Assembly: GCF_000817735.3 (NCBI RefSeq)
Contig: NZ_JTJC03000001.1
Location: forward strand, 186,001-250,000
DNA: 64,000 nt
Direction of reading: 5' to 3'
From: Scytonema millei VB511283
GTDB taxonomy: Bacteria; Cyanobacteriota; Cyanobacteriia; Cyanobacteriales; Chroococcidiopsidaceae
Numbering within the stretch: position 1 is the first letter of the stretch; each line of letters starts with the position of its first letter. Shown one piece after another: positions 48,783 to 57,247 of this stretch. The notes beneath the pieces were generated by a model. It ran no database searches. It was not told the DNA's origin and saw nothing but the letters and a program-made list of their open reading frames with translations. The translations under genes were made by a program, and so were the position numbers.

Positions 48783-48809
48783 TTTGGGTTTTACCTTTTC
48801 ATTTCATTT

Positions 48810-48868
48810 GGGATAAGAGTTGACAGTTGACAGTTAACGGTTAGCCGTTAACTGTCAACTCTTATCCC
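48810..48868. repeat. 24-bp imperfect stem of STRR units between rplC and rplD
   Basis: Left arm 48810-48840 and right arm 48845-48868 pair over 24 bp around the loop TTAG; the only interruption is one extra TTGACAG heptamer (48827-48833) in the left arm. The right arm contains the rplC stop codon (48862-48864). Confidence 0.9.
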
Positions 48869-49500
48869 TTACCAACTTTTTTCGTAGGTATAATATTGAG
48901 CAAAGCACCTGGCTTACCTGGAACTGCTCCTTTGATCAGCAATAGATTGCGTTCTGCATCTACCCGCACGACAGTCAGTTTGCGAATCGTGACTTGGGAG
49001 CCACCTAAACGCCCTGCCATCCGCTTACCTGGGTAAACGCGACCAGGAGTCGTACCAGCTCCAATAGATCCAGGGAGGCGGTGATTTTTGGAACCGTGAG
49101 ACATAGGACCGCGACCGAAATTATGCCGTTTTTGATAACCAGCAAAACCGCGACCGATACTATTGCCACTGACATCGACAATTTGTCCTGAATTAAATAT
49201 ATCTGCCGTAATTTGCTGCCCTAGCGTATATTCACCTGTATTGTCGAGGCGATATTCGTGCAAATGACGCAAAGCAGGAGCAGAAGATTTTGCTAAATGA
49301 CCCAACTCTGGTTTACTCAGCGCTTTGGGTTTTACTTCTTTAAATCCAACTTGAATTGCGGTGTAGCCGTCAGTCTGTTTTGTTTTAATCTGGGTCACGA
49401 CGCAAGGACCCGCTTGAACGACCGTGACAGGAATAGCTTTGCCTGTCTCGTCAAATACCTGGGTCATGCCCAGCTTTGTGCCGAGAATACCAATAGACAC
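48862..49500 (-). CDS. rplC: 50S ribosomal protein L3
   Basis: 212 residues from GTG at 49500, with AGGAGAG about 12 bases upstream. Signatures '[31 protein letters not shown]' and '[42 protein letters not shown]'. L3 is an assembly initiator near the peptidyl-transferase centre. It is the first gene of the cluster; rpsJ is not upstream, as expected in cyanobacteria, where it belongs to the str operon. Confidence 0.97.
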   Translation of the reverse strand: MSIGILGTKLGMTQVFDETGKAIPVTVVQAGPCVVTQIKTKQTDGYTAIQVGFKEVKPKALSKPELGHLAKSSAPALRHLHEYRLDNTGEYTLGQQITADIFNSGQIVDVSGNSIGRGFAGYQKRHNFGRGPMSHGSKNHRLPGSIGAGTTPGRVYPGKRMAGRLGGSQVTIRKLTVVRVDAERNLLLIKGAVPGKPGALLNIIPTKKVGKG

Positions 49501-50282
49501 GGGGATTGTCTCTCCTATTTAAATCAGTTGCATCGGAACCGGATTGCAATGGTGGGACTCGGTTCTTACTATCTCCGCTTTCAGTATCGATCCAGCCCAT
49601 TCACCTAAAAAAGGTTGTCAGGCTGGAGTAGCGAGCAATTGAATTACTTGGTTAAAACCAAATTCATCGCTATAACTCGCAAAACGCTCTACTGTAAAGC
49701 AGTTGCCAATGGCGACAGAAGTTGTGGCACTATCTGGCTTAAGTAGGACTTAAGTAGCAAGCTACCTAGTATCCCATCCACAAAGAACCTTAACGGTTCT
49801 TGGGTTTTACTTCTCTGAGATTTCATCAACCCACGTTCTCAGAATCTAGAGAAGCACCAGTAAGGTAATTCAAGTACCTCACCTGCGAGACTGCCACTAA
49901 CGAGCTAAAAAGTGTAGTCAGACACTCAAAAACAAATAACTCGCTTGCCTTGCAGAGGATTTCCTCTTGTTCCCGAAGGACTGGAGCAAACTGTCAAAAA
50001 CAATTTATGAGTTGAGTCTAGCTACCTTGTTTGGTCACGATCTAACAGTTTAAATCATGCGGTCGCAAATGACAACTATTGACGGGATTTTTTCGAGGTA
50101 AGAAGACAAGGGGGACTATTCGCAATTCGTAACCCGCCCCTACTAATGACTTGGGGACGGGCGGGTTTTGAGCGAACGAGCGATCGCCTGAGGGTGAATC
50201 TGCTGGCTAAACCCGCCCCTACTACTGATAACTGGCAACTGAATATTAAGATAAGAATGGAATTAAACAACAATACTTAACG
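49501..50282. other. 782-bp region between rplC and ndhN: long leader and repeats
   Basis: The promoter and leader of the ribosomal cluster must lie here on the minus strand. A hairpin AAGAACC/GGTTCTT (49783-49789, 49795-49801) and several short inverted repeats (for example TAGCAAGCTA at 49755-49764) suggest structured RNA. No tRNA, RNase P, tmRNA, 6S or SRP RNA signature was recognised and no convincing coding frame. The part from 50085 on is repetitive. Confidence 0.5.
50131..50222. repeat. GTAGGGGCGGGTT-type inverted repeat with HIP1 in the loop
   Basis: On the minus strand GTAGGGGCGGGTT occurs twice (complement at 50131-50143 and at 50209-50222). The sequence GGGGACGGGCGGGTTTT at 50153-50169 pairs with AAACCCGCCCCT at 50209-50220 around a loop that carries GCGATCGC (50180-50187). 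It shares the GTAGGGGC start with the RAYT-associated palindromes. Confidence 0.75.
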
Positions 50283-50771
50283 ATGCCACTCTTTACTACT
50301 GGTAGCAAATTAATTCGCGACTTAGAAAAGCACGGGGCGCTAGGCGTTTACGCTCCGCTAGAAGGTGGGTTTGAAGGTCGTTATCGTCGCCGCTTGCGTG
50401 CTACTGGCTATACAACTCTGAATATTACTGCTAGGGGACTAGGAGACGTATCGGCTTATCTAACTGGAGTTCATGGTGTGCGTCCGCCACACTTGGGCAA
50501 GAAGAGTGTAGGTCAAGGGGCAGCAGTAGGATACGTTTATTACGTACCACCGATAGTCAGCTACAACTTGGAGCAGCTACCACCCAAGTCTAAAGGGTTA
50601 GTCCTGTGGATTATTGAAGGACACATTCTCTCGAATCAAGAAATTGAATTTTTGGTCAATTTGCCTACCCTAGACCCGCGAGTAAAAATCGTCTTAGAAA
50701 GAGGAGGAGAGCGCTATTTTCGCTGGCAACCACTGAAAGATACTCTCGCACCCAACTACCAAGCCGGATAA
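50283..50771 (+). CDS. ndhN: NAD(P)H-quinone oxidoreductase subunit N
   Basis: 162 residues: 'MPLFTTGSKLIRDLEKHGALGVYAPLEGGFEGRYRRRLRATGY' and 'YYVPPIVSYNLEQLPPKSKGLVLWIIEGHILS' match NdhN, a subunit specific to the cyanobacterial and chloroplast NDH-1 complex. It is part of the cytosolic arm near the ferredoxin-binding site and serves cyclic electron flow and respiration. Length is normal (about 158-162). Confidence 0.95.
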   Translation: MPLFTTGSKLIRDLEKHGALGVYAPLEGGFEGRYRRRLRATGYTTLNITARGLGDVSAYLTGVHGVRPPHLGKKSVGQGAAVGYVYYVPPIVSYNLEQLPPKSKGLVLWIIEGHILSNQEIEFLVNLPTLDPRVKIVLERGGERYFRWQPLKDTLAPNYQAG

Positions 50772-50868
50772 ATACTCATTCGCAGTCAAGGAAAAAAAAT
50801 TGGCAACAAGTAATAGAAATTAATCGAGGACATATTCTTTTTTATCGGTTGCACATTAGCATAGAAGT

Positions 50869-52050
50869 GTGACTGAGATTGACAATGCCTTACGCTCTTT
50901 AAAGGAAGGTCACTGGTTCAAATTGATTTGCGGAGCCAGCTACCAGCATCTGCCTGCGGTCAGAAATCTTAGCTTAGCGTATACCCTGGCTGGTGCTGAT
51001 TGTATTGATGTGGCAGCAGACCCATCTGTAATTGCGTCAGTGCAAGCCGCGATCGCCGTGGCAAGTACGTTAATGGAAGAAGCTCGACAGCGCGGCTTTG
51101 GCAGTCGAGGAGAGTTGCCTTGGTTGATGGTAAGCCTCAACGATGGCGAAGACCCACATTTTCGTAAAGCAGAGTTTAATGCGGTTGAGTGTCCGTCACA
51201 ATGCGATCGCCCGTGCGAACGAGTTTGTCCTGCTCAAGCAATTGTGTTTCATCCCCCCAGGGACGATTATTCTAAAGTTGTATCTTCTGGAGTTATATCG
51301 GAAAATTGTTACGGCTGCGGGCGGTGTTTGCCTGTTTGTCCGCCGCAAATTATTTACACTCGCTCTTATGTATCGACACCAGGAGCGATCGCGCCGCTCG
51401 TACTTGCTACTGGTGTCGATGCAGTAGAAATTCATACCCAGGTGGGTAGAACAGCAGAATTTCAGCGTTTATGGTTAAGTATAGCTCCCTGGATCGAGCG
51501 CTTGAAACTTGTGGCAATTAGCTGTCCTGATGGCGATGGATTAATTGAATATCTCCACAGCCTACATCGTCTAATTTCTCCCCTTAAGTGTCCGATAATT
51601 TGGCAAACTGACGGGCGACCGATGAGCGGTGATATTGGCGACGGTACAACCTTAGCCGCCGTGAAATTAGGTCAAAAAGTCTTGGCGGCTGGCTTACCTG
51701 GATACGTTCAACTTGCAGGTGGAACGAACAGCTATACCGTTGCCAAGTTAGCAGCGATGGGATTGTTGAGGAAAAGTCAAAAGTCAAACGTTAAAAGTCA
51801 AAACAATTACGACTTACGACTTACGACTTACGACTTTCCGGCTCCCGACTCCCACATTTCAGGAATCGCCTATGGCAGTTATGCCCGCGTTTTGCTGTCG
51901 CCGATTTTGCACCAATTAGAACAAATGGAGGTAAATCCAGCTAATGAAAGAGCGATCGCCTGCTTGGAAAACGTACCGGAATTACTATGGCAAGCAGTAG
52001 AACTTGCCTATTCGCTGGTATCTCAACTGAAGTCTATGGAGTTGCCATAG
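50869..52050 (+). CDS. ldpA: LdpA: circadian-clock redox input iron-sulfur protein
   Basis: 393 residues from GTG at 50869. Two 4Fe-4S motifs: 'ECPSQCDRPCERVCPAQAIVF' region and 'CYGCGRCLPVCPPQII'. N-terminal 'LKEGHWFKLICGASYQHLPAVRNLSLAYTLAGADCIDVAADP' and the C-terminal domain are those of LdpA, which in Synechococcus adjusts circadian period to light through redox sensing. Residues about 302-328 (KSQKSNVKSQ...LTTYDFPAP) are encoded by tandem repeats at 51774-51853 and interrupt otherwise conserved sequence. It is 97 bases after ndhN and 52 bases before the Ycf45-like gene. Confidence 0.92.
   Translation: MTEIDNALRSLKEGHWFKLICGASYQHLPAVRNLSLAYTLAGADCIDVAADPSVIASVQAAIAVASTLMEEARQRGFGSRGELPWLMVSLNDGEDPHFRKAEFNAVECPSQCDRPCERVCPAQAIVFHPPRDDYSKVVSSGVISENCYGCGRCLPVCPPQIIYTRSYVSTPGAIAPLVLATGVDAVEIHTQVGRTAEFQRLWLSIAPWIERLKLVAISCPDGDGLIEYLHSLHRLISPLKCPIIWQTDGRPMSGDIGDGTTLAAVKLGQKVLAAGLPGYVQLAGGTNSYTVAKLAAMGLLRKSQKSNVKSQNNYDLRLTTYDFPAPDSHISGIAYGSYARVLLSPILHQLEQMEVNPANERAIACLENVPELLWQAVELAYSLVSQLKSMELP
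51774..51853. repeat. STRR arrays inside ldpA, in frame
   Basis: AAAAGTC/AAACGTT units (51774-51803), CTTACGA heptamers (51811-51836) and the CTCCCGA pair (51842-51852). The total preserves the reading frame. The CTTACGA array also occurs at 15465-15522. Confidence 0.9.
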
Positions 52051-52102
52051 AACAAAATTGCTAAACCTTCTCGCTATTGTTGACTGAATAGCTCTAGCCA
52101 GC

Positions 52103-53866
52103 ATGACAAAAACAGACGATCTCCAGAAGTTGTTAGATATTTTGCCACTAGACATTAAAAATGTTTTAGAGCAACACCCACAGCGGGACAGCTTAATTGA
52201 AGTGGTGATGGATTTAGGTCGTCGCCCAGAAGCTCGTTTTCCCGATCGCGCCGAGTACCTTGCTGAGTCTGGCATTTCCCACGATCAAATTAGATATAGC
52301 ATACAGCGCGTGGGACATTTTGGTGGTGATAATCGGGCAGGACTGGCGCAAACTCTGCACCGGATTAGTGCGATTAGGAACCGTGCTGGCGATATTATCG
52401 GTTTAACCTGTCGTGTCGGGCGGGCTGTCTTTGGCACGATTGGCATGATCCACGATTTAGTAGAAACCGGACAGTCAATTCTACTGTTAGGTCGTCCTGG
52501 GGTGGGTAAAACCACAGCTTTGCGAGAAATTGCCAGAGTGTTAGCCGATGACTTAAATAAGCGTGTCGTCATTATCGATACTTCAAACGAAATTGCAGGG
52601 GATGGAGATGTTCCTCATCCAGCCATTGGACGGGCGCGACGAATGCAAGTATCGCGTCCAGAATTTCAGCATCAAGTGATGATTGAGGCAGTAGAAAATC
52701 ACATGCCAGAAGTCATCGTGATTGATGAAATTGGTACGGAGTTGGAAGCTCTAGCGGCTCGTACCATTGCCGAACGGGGCGTACAACTGGTAGGAACGGC
52801 GCACGGCAATCAAATTGAAAATTTGATCAAGAACCCGACTCTATCAGACTTAGTGGGTGGTATCCAGTCTGTCACTTTAGGCGATGATGAAGCCAGACGG
52901 CGGCGGACGCAGAAAACTGTTTTAGAACGTAAAGCTCCACCAACATTTGAAATTGCCGTGGAAATGTTGGAAAGACAACGCTGGACGATCCATGAAAGCG
53001 TTGCTGATACCGTCGATGCACTGCTGAGAGGACGCATACCAAATCCACAAGTTAGAACTGTTGATGCAGATGGTAAAGTCACGATTGTACGACAGTCACC
53101 CACGCCACTACGGGGAGTAGGGCAAGATGGGTTTGGGCGAGGCTACGAGGTAGGCAATCCCAGGCAAGAGGAAGAATCGAAACTATCGCCGACTATGACT
53201 GTAGGTGGGTGGCGTTCGACTGGACGAATGATACCACTTGCTGCCGTACCAGAACCAGCCACGCGAGAACAAGAGTTCGAGCGCTTGTTGGATGAATCTC
53301 TGGCTCGCAGCGATCGCTTTAACAGCGATTTGGCGGTGAATGCGGGTCCGAATGGGGAAGATTTACCCTTGCATATTTATCCCTACGGTGTGAGTCGCCA
53401 CCAGTTAGAGCAAGCAATCCAAGTGCTGAGTTTACCCGTGGTACTGACGAAAGATATTGACAGTGCCGATGCAATTTTAGCTTTGCGATCGCACGTCAAA
53501 AATCAGTCTAAGTTACGTCATGTCGCTAAGGCGCGTCACGTCCCAATTCACACGCTCAAGTCAAATACTATTCCACAAATTATCCGCACGTTGCGGCGGT
53601 TGTTGGATATGGACGAGCCAGTCGTACCGGACGAACGGGAACTGAGTTTATTCATCCAAAATGGCAGCGAGGACGAACTCGATGCTTTAGAAGAGGCTCG
53701 TTTAGCGGTAGAACAAATCGTAATTCCCAAAGGACAACCCGTAGAGTTGTTACCCCGTTCGGCAAAAGTGCGAAAGATGCAACACGAATTAGTAGAACAC
53801 TATCGCTTGAAATCAGATAGCTTTGGTGACGAACCAAATCGGCGCTTGCGGATTTATCCGGCGTAA
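52103..53866 (+). CDS. ycf45: AAA ATPase with R3H domain (Ycf45/SpoIIIAA-like)
   Basis: 587 residues. An AAA-type domain (about 40-330) has the P-loop 'LLLGRPGVGKTTALREIARVLADD' and Walker B 'PEVIVIDEIGTELEALAARTIAERGVQLVGTAHG', characteristic of the chloroplast Ycf45/SpoIIIAA group. The middle is variable. The C-terminus carries an R3H motif (R-K-M-Q-H in 'SAKVRKMQHELVEHYRL'), which binds single-stranded nucleic acid. Precise role is not established. It follows ldpA closely on the same strand. Confidence 0.88.
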   Translation: MTKTDDLQKLLDILPLDIKNVLEQHPQRDSLIEVVMDLGRRPEARFPDRAEYLAESGISHDQIRYSIQRVGHFGGDNRAGLAQTLHRISAIRNRAGDIIGLTCRVGRAVFGTIGMIHDLVETGQSILLLGRPGVGKTTALREIARVLADDLNKRVVIIDTSNEIAGDGDVPHPAIGRARRMQVSRPEFQHQVMIEAVENHMPEVIVIDEIGTELEALAARTIAERGVQLVGTAHGNQIENLIKNPTLSDLVGGIQSVTLGDDEARRRRTQKTVLERKAPPTFEIAVEMLERQRWTIHESVADTVDALLRGRIPNPQVRTVDADGKVTIVRQSPTPLRGVGQDGFGRGYEVGNPRQEEESKLSPTMTVGGWRSTGRMIPLAAVPEPATREQEFERLLDESLARSDRFNSDLAVNAGPNGEDLPLHIYPYGVSRHQLEQAIQVLSLPVVLTKDIDSADAILALRSHVKNQSKLRHVAKARHVPIHTLKSNTIPQIIRTLRRLLDMDEPVVPDERELSLFIQNGSEDELDALEEARLAVEQIVIPKGQPVELLPRSAKVRKMQHELVEHYRLKSDSFGDEPNRRLRIYPA

Positions 53867-53883
53867 TGTTTTTTTCGGTATAC

Positions 53884-53911
53884 ATAGGGGCGCACAGCTG
53901 TGCGCCCCTAC
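53884..53911. repeat. GTAG...CTAC palindrome, REP copy 6 (distant)
   Basis: 28 nt, arms ATAGGGGCGCACAG and CTGTGCGCCCCTAC: the same palindrome as around the RAYT, with one change in the first base. It lies 18 bases downstream of the Ycf45-like gene, 22 kb from the transposase. Confidence 0.9.
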
Positions 53912-54090
53912 TAGTTCTGTATGTTACCCCATTGAAAACGGCTTTCCGCCTCTAACAGATCTACCGCGATCGCTGTGTACTAGCTAAAGTTGGCTCATCT
54001 GTATCTTTTCAAAAGTAACGCTATTGTGTGAGTGTAAAAACAATTGTATGAGCGATCGCTAAATCCTCTCACACCCATACTCAGGTAGAT

Positions 54091-54708
54091 ATGACACAGC
54101 GAAGAAACGTTGCTATCTTAATTTTTGATGAGGTAGAGATTTTGGACTTTTGCGGTCCCTACGAAGTCTTTGGAGTGACGGGAAAACGCAATGGCTCTGA
54201 GCCTTTTAACGTCTACACGGTAGCCGAGGAACGCCGACCAATAATCGCTCGGAATCAGTTGAGTATCAATCCGCAGTACACTTTACTTGACTGCCCGCGA
54301 TCGCATATTGTACTCGTGCCTGGTGGCTTCGGCACGCGGCGAGAAATGCGCAATTCAGCTTTGATTGACTGGATTAAAGAACGTTCTCAACAAGCAGAGT
54401 TATTGCTTTCCGTCTGTACGGGTGCGTTACTTTTGGCTAAAGCTGGTTTGCTGGAAGGACTTACAGCTACTACCCATCATGGCGCGATCGATTTACTCAA
54501 GCAGGTTGCACCCAATACACAAGTTAAACCAGATAAAAGGTTTGTAGACAACGGCAGCATAATTTTATCGGCTGGAATCTCAGCAGGGATTGATATGTCG
54601 TTGTATGTAGTCGCTAAGCTTTTGGGAGAACAACAAGCGAGAGAGACTGCGGAGTACATGGAATATGACTGGCAGCTAAGTGGAAAGTTAGAAAATTATA
54701 TGGAATAG
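54091..54708 (+). CDS. DJ-1/PfpI family protein (GATase1-like)
   Basis: 205 residues: 'RRNVAILIFDEVEILDFCGPYEVFGVTGK' and the nucleophile elbow 'LLLSVCTGALLLAKAGLLEGLTATTHHGAIDLL' with Cys about 109. These match the AraC-N/PfpI-like subgroup related to isonitrile hydratases and the ligand domains of FtrA-type regulators; no DNA-binding domain follows. Substrate unknown. The neighbours give no pathway hint. Confidence 0.87.
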   Translation: MTQRRNVAILIFDEVEILDFCGPYEVFGVTGKRNGSEPFNVYTVAEERRPIIARNQLSINPQYTLLDCPRSHIVLVPGGFGTRREMRNSALIDWIKERSQQAELLLSVCTGALLLAKAGLLEGLTATTHHGAIDLLKQVAPNTQVKPDKRFVDNGSIILSAGISAGIDMSLYVVAKLLGEQQARETAEYMEYDWQLSGKLENYME

Positions 54709-54720
54709 CCGTAAAAGTTC

Positions 54721-54751
54721 TTGACACATTCGCAGTACTAACTGCTATCAT
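54721..54751 (+). promoter_or_regulatory. Probable sigma-70 promoter of tRNA-Gln
   Basis: TTGACA at 54721-54726 and TATCAT at 54746-54751, 19 bases apart, ending 20 bases before the tRNA. The -35 matches the consensus exactly; the spacing is slightly long. Confidence 0.55.
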
Positions 54752-54770
54752 GGTTAAGGCTAACAAACGA

Positions 54771-54842
54771 TGGGGCGTAGCCAAGCGGTAAGGCAGCGGG
54801 TTTTGGTCCCGCCATCCCTAGGTTCGAATCCTAGCGCCCCAG
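54771..54842 (+). tRNA. tRNA-Gln (UUG)
   Basis: Acceptor arms TGGGGCG (54771-54777) and CGCCCCA (54835-54841) pair fully. The D arm is GCCAAGCGGTAAGGC, the anticodon stem-loop GCGGG-TTTTGGT-CCCGC has anticodon TTG, and the T arm CTAGG-TTCGAAT-CCTAG is canonical. The discriminator base is G54842; no CCA is encoded. Confidence 0.96.
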
Positions 54843-54879
54843 TTTATATCTTGAGTATTGAAGTAGAAGCTTTCTGTGA

Positions 54880-54916
54880 GGGGGAGCTGAGGGAGCTGGG
54901 GAGGCTGGGGGAGTAA
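54880..54916. repeat. GGGGAGCTGAGGGAGCTG-type repeat
   Basis: Four imperfect 9-nt units downstream of the tRNA, of the same family as at 1575-1618 and 22840-22866. Confidence 0.65.
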
Positions 54917-55027
54917 GAGTAGGTTAATATCTCTTGCCTAAACAATGAGAATTTTTGTGTAGAGATTTTCTGTTATTGAAGGGCTAGATCGGCTAAGCTT
55001 GCCGTTGGAATCTCACACTTGGGAAAA

Positions 55028-55813
55028 ATGAGTGCAAATGCTCCCACGATTTTAGCTCTGGATTTTGATGGCGTAATTTGTGACGGCTTACCAGAATATT
55101 TCGCTACGGCTTGGCGAACGTACTGCAAAATTTGGCTGCCATCATCTCAGACACCCCTAGATGATTTAACACCGCAATTCGATCGCCTGCGTCCGGTAAT
55201 TGAGACTGGTTGGGAAATGCCCGTTTTAATTCGAGCTTTGTTATCCGGGGTAACAGAAGCAGAAATATGGCAAAATTGGAGTGCGATCGCCCAAAAATTA
55301 TTGCAACAAGATAACTTAACTGCGGCTGAGGTCGGTAAGCAATTAGATACAATTCGAGATGAATGGATTTCTACCGATCTCGATAGTTGGCTAGACTTGC
55401 ATCGGTTTTATCCTGGGGTTTTAGAAAGATTGCACTCATTAATTGATAGTCCGGTTAAACCGCTGATTATTACAACTAAAGAAGGGCGTTTTGTCGAGCG
55501 ACTTTTACAACGGCAAGGTATACAATTACCCAGTCAGTCGGTTTTAGGCAAAGAAATCAAGCGTCCAAAATATCAAATTATCAGAGAGTTAATTGCGATC
55601 GCCACTCAAACACCAGTTCTTTTGTGGTTTGTGGAAGACAGACTCAAGACTTTGCAACTCGTGCAACAGCAAGCAGACTTAGAAGACGTAAAACTTTTTC
55701 TAGCTGATTGGGGATATAATACCGCAGCCGAGAGAGAACTGGCGCAGCAAAACCCCCGTATCCAGTTGTTATCGCTAGCTCAGTTTGCTGAAGATTTTTC
55801 GGCTTGGAGCTAA
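55028..55813 (+). CDS. HAD superfamily hydrolase
   Basis: 261 residues from the ATG at 55028 (a TTG at 55019 is possible). HAD motif I is 'ILALDFDGVICDGLPEY' with the nucleophilic Asp, motif II 'PLIITTKEGRFVERLLQRQG' and motif III/IV 'LLWFVEDRLKTLQLV'. The cap is all-helical between motifs I and II. Most likely a small-molecule phosphatase; substrate unknown. Confidence 0.85.
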   Translation: MSANAPTILALDFDGVICDGLPEYFATAWRTYCKIWLPSSQTPLDDLTPQFDRLRPVIETGWEMPVLIRALLSGVTEAEIWQNWSAIAQKLLQQDNLTAAEVGKQLDTIRDEWISTDLDSWLDLHRFYPGVLERLHSLIDSPVKPLIITTKEGRFVERLLQRQGIQLPSQSVLGKEIKRPKYQIIRELIAIATQTPVLLWFVEDRLKTLQLVQQQADLEDVKLFLADWGYNTAAERELAQQNPRIQLLSLAQFAEDFSAWS

Positions 55814-55910
55814 ATTGTAAATGATGATTTTTGAATATTTATCATCAAAAACTCACAAAAAATAAAAATTGAATATAAGCTGACTAATAGCCGAAAGCTT
55901 ATAGCTCGAT

Positions 55911-57221
55911 ATGCTCGATCTGACAAAAGTAGCGAAGGCGATGCAAGGCATCAGCCAACATTTAAGCACGGAAGTAGCTGCAAGTCGCCAACGGTTAGAG
56001 TTGGCGCAAGATCTCATGACAGCAGCTTACAAAAATCAAGCAGAATTGATGCAGCGACAAAAACAGTGGCGCGATCGCATTTTATTCAGCACCGCTATAC
56101 CAATGGAACCGCTTAACACCTGCATCGATCTACCAGTACCACCTAAAACTCATACCGTTCTCGCCACGGATGGCTCGCAGATTGCTCCTAACCATCACGA
56201 AATCGCTTATTGTTATCTACTCAATATCGGTCGGGTAGTCTTGCACTACGGACAAAATCGCCAACCTTTACTCGATAGCTTACCAGAAGTATTCTACCGT
56301 CCCGAAGATTTATATATTTCGCGTCAATGGGGTATCCGCACTGAAGAATGGATGGGTTATCGCCGTACCGCTTCTGAAGCTACCGTATTGGCTGAGTTGG
56401 CTGCTGCTGTGGTAGGGAGCAGGGAGCAGGGAGCAGGGAGCAGGGGGAAGAGAGCTGGGGGAGTTGGGGAGGCTGAGGAAGCTGAGGGAGAGAAGAACCA
56501 ACTGTCAACCATCAACCATCAACTACCAACTACCAACTACCAACTACCAACTACCACTCCTACACTAGCTATGGTCGATGGATCGTTAATCTATTGGTTT
56601 TTGGAACAGTTGCCTTTAGAAGCACGCGATCGCATTTTGCCACCAATTTTGACGGCTTGGGAACAGCTTAAAGCTTTGGGTATTCCCATCATGGGTTATC
56701 TCAGCGCTTCTCGCAGTATGGAAAGCTTGAATTTTTTACGTCTGCAAGCTTGCATTCACGAAGTACCGGACTGCGCCAGTTTTTGTCCGAATCAAATTGA
56801 AAAAGTTCCTTGTCAAGTCCTCGAACCATTGCGCGATGCGGCACTGTGGTCGATCCAATTGCAGCCAGGACAAAGAAGTACTTTATGGCGTAGTTCTGCC
56901 CGCATAACAGAATTATACGGAGATTGTGCAATCTATTTCTGTTACGTACATGTCGGTACGGAAATTGCACGGGTAGAAGTTCCGGCTTGGGTAGCAGAGG
57001 ATGAAGCTTTATTTAATCAGTCTTTAGGTTTGATGTTAGCCCAAGTACAGAAAGGCTATGGCTACCCTGTTGTGTTAGCAGAGGCGCACAATCAAGCAGT
57101 TGTGAGAGGAGGCGATCGCGCTCGTTTTTTTGCGATGCTAGAACAACAAATGATTAAAGCAGGCTTGCGAAATGTGGGAATTTCCTACAAAGAAGCGCGT
57201 AAGCGGGGCAGTATTGCTTAA
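55911..57221 (+). CDS. NurA domain-containing protein (possible DNA end-processing nuclease)
   Basis: 436 residues. 'HTVLATDGSQIAPNHHEIAYCYLLNIGRVVLHYG' contains the first acidic motif of NurA, and 'LAMVDGSLIYWFLEQLP' the second; the C-terminus 'GYGYPVVLAEAHNQAVVRGGDRARFFAMLEQQM' completes the fold. Archaeal NurA resects DNA ends with HerA; no HerA gene is nearby. Residues about 168-219 are encoded by tandem repeats (56412-56565) and separate the two motifs; without them the protein would have about 385 residues. The frame is intact. Confidence 0.85.
   Translation: MLDLTKVAKAMQGISQHLSTEVAASRQRLELAQDLMTAAYKNQAELMQRQKQWRDRILFSTAIPMEPLNTCIDLPVPPKTHTVLATDGSQIAPNHHEIAYCYLLNIGRVVLHYGQNRQPLLDSLPEVFYRPEDLYISRQWGIRTEEWMGYRRTASEATVLAELAAAVVGSREQGAGSRGKRAGGVGEAEEAEGEKNQLSTINHQLPTTNYQLPTTTPTLAMVDGSLIYWFLEQLPLEARDRILPPILTAWEQLKALGIPIMGYLSASRSMESLNFLRLQACIHEVPDCASFCPNQIEKVPCQVLEPLRDAALWSIQLQPGQRSTLWRSSARITELYGDCAIYFCYVHVGTEIARVEVPAWVAEDEALFNQSLGLMLAQVQKGYGYPVVLAEAHNQAVVRGGDRARFFAMLEQQMIKAGLRNVGISYKEARKRGSIA
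56412..56565. repeat. STRR arrays inside the NurA-domain gene, in frame
   Basis: GGGAGCA heptamers (56413-56445), GCTGAGG-type 9-mers (about 56455-56490), CAACCAT units (56502-56522) and CAACTAC units (56520-56563). About 51 codons of low-complexity peptide (GSREQGAGSRGK..., NYQLPTTNYQLPTT) result. Confidence 0.93.
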
Positions 57222-57247
57222 AGTTGATTATCAATAGGTAAACTGCT

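Noticed and set aside
49783-49801. Hairpin as a rho-independent terminator of a plus-strand transcript
   Set aside because: Only four T follow after three G, and no plus-strand gene lies upstream; more likely part of the leader structure.
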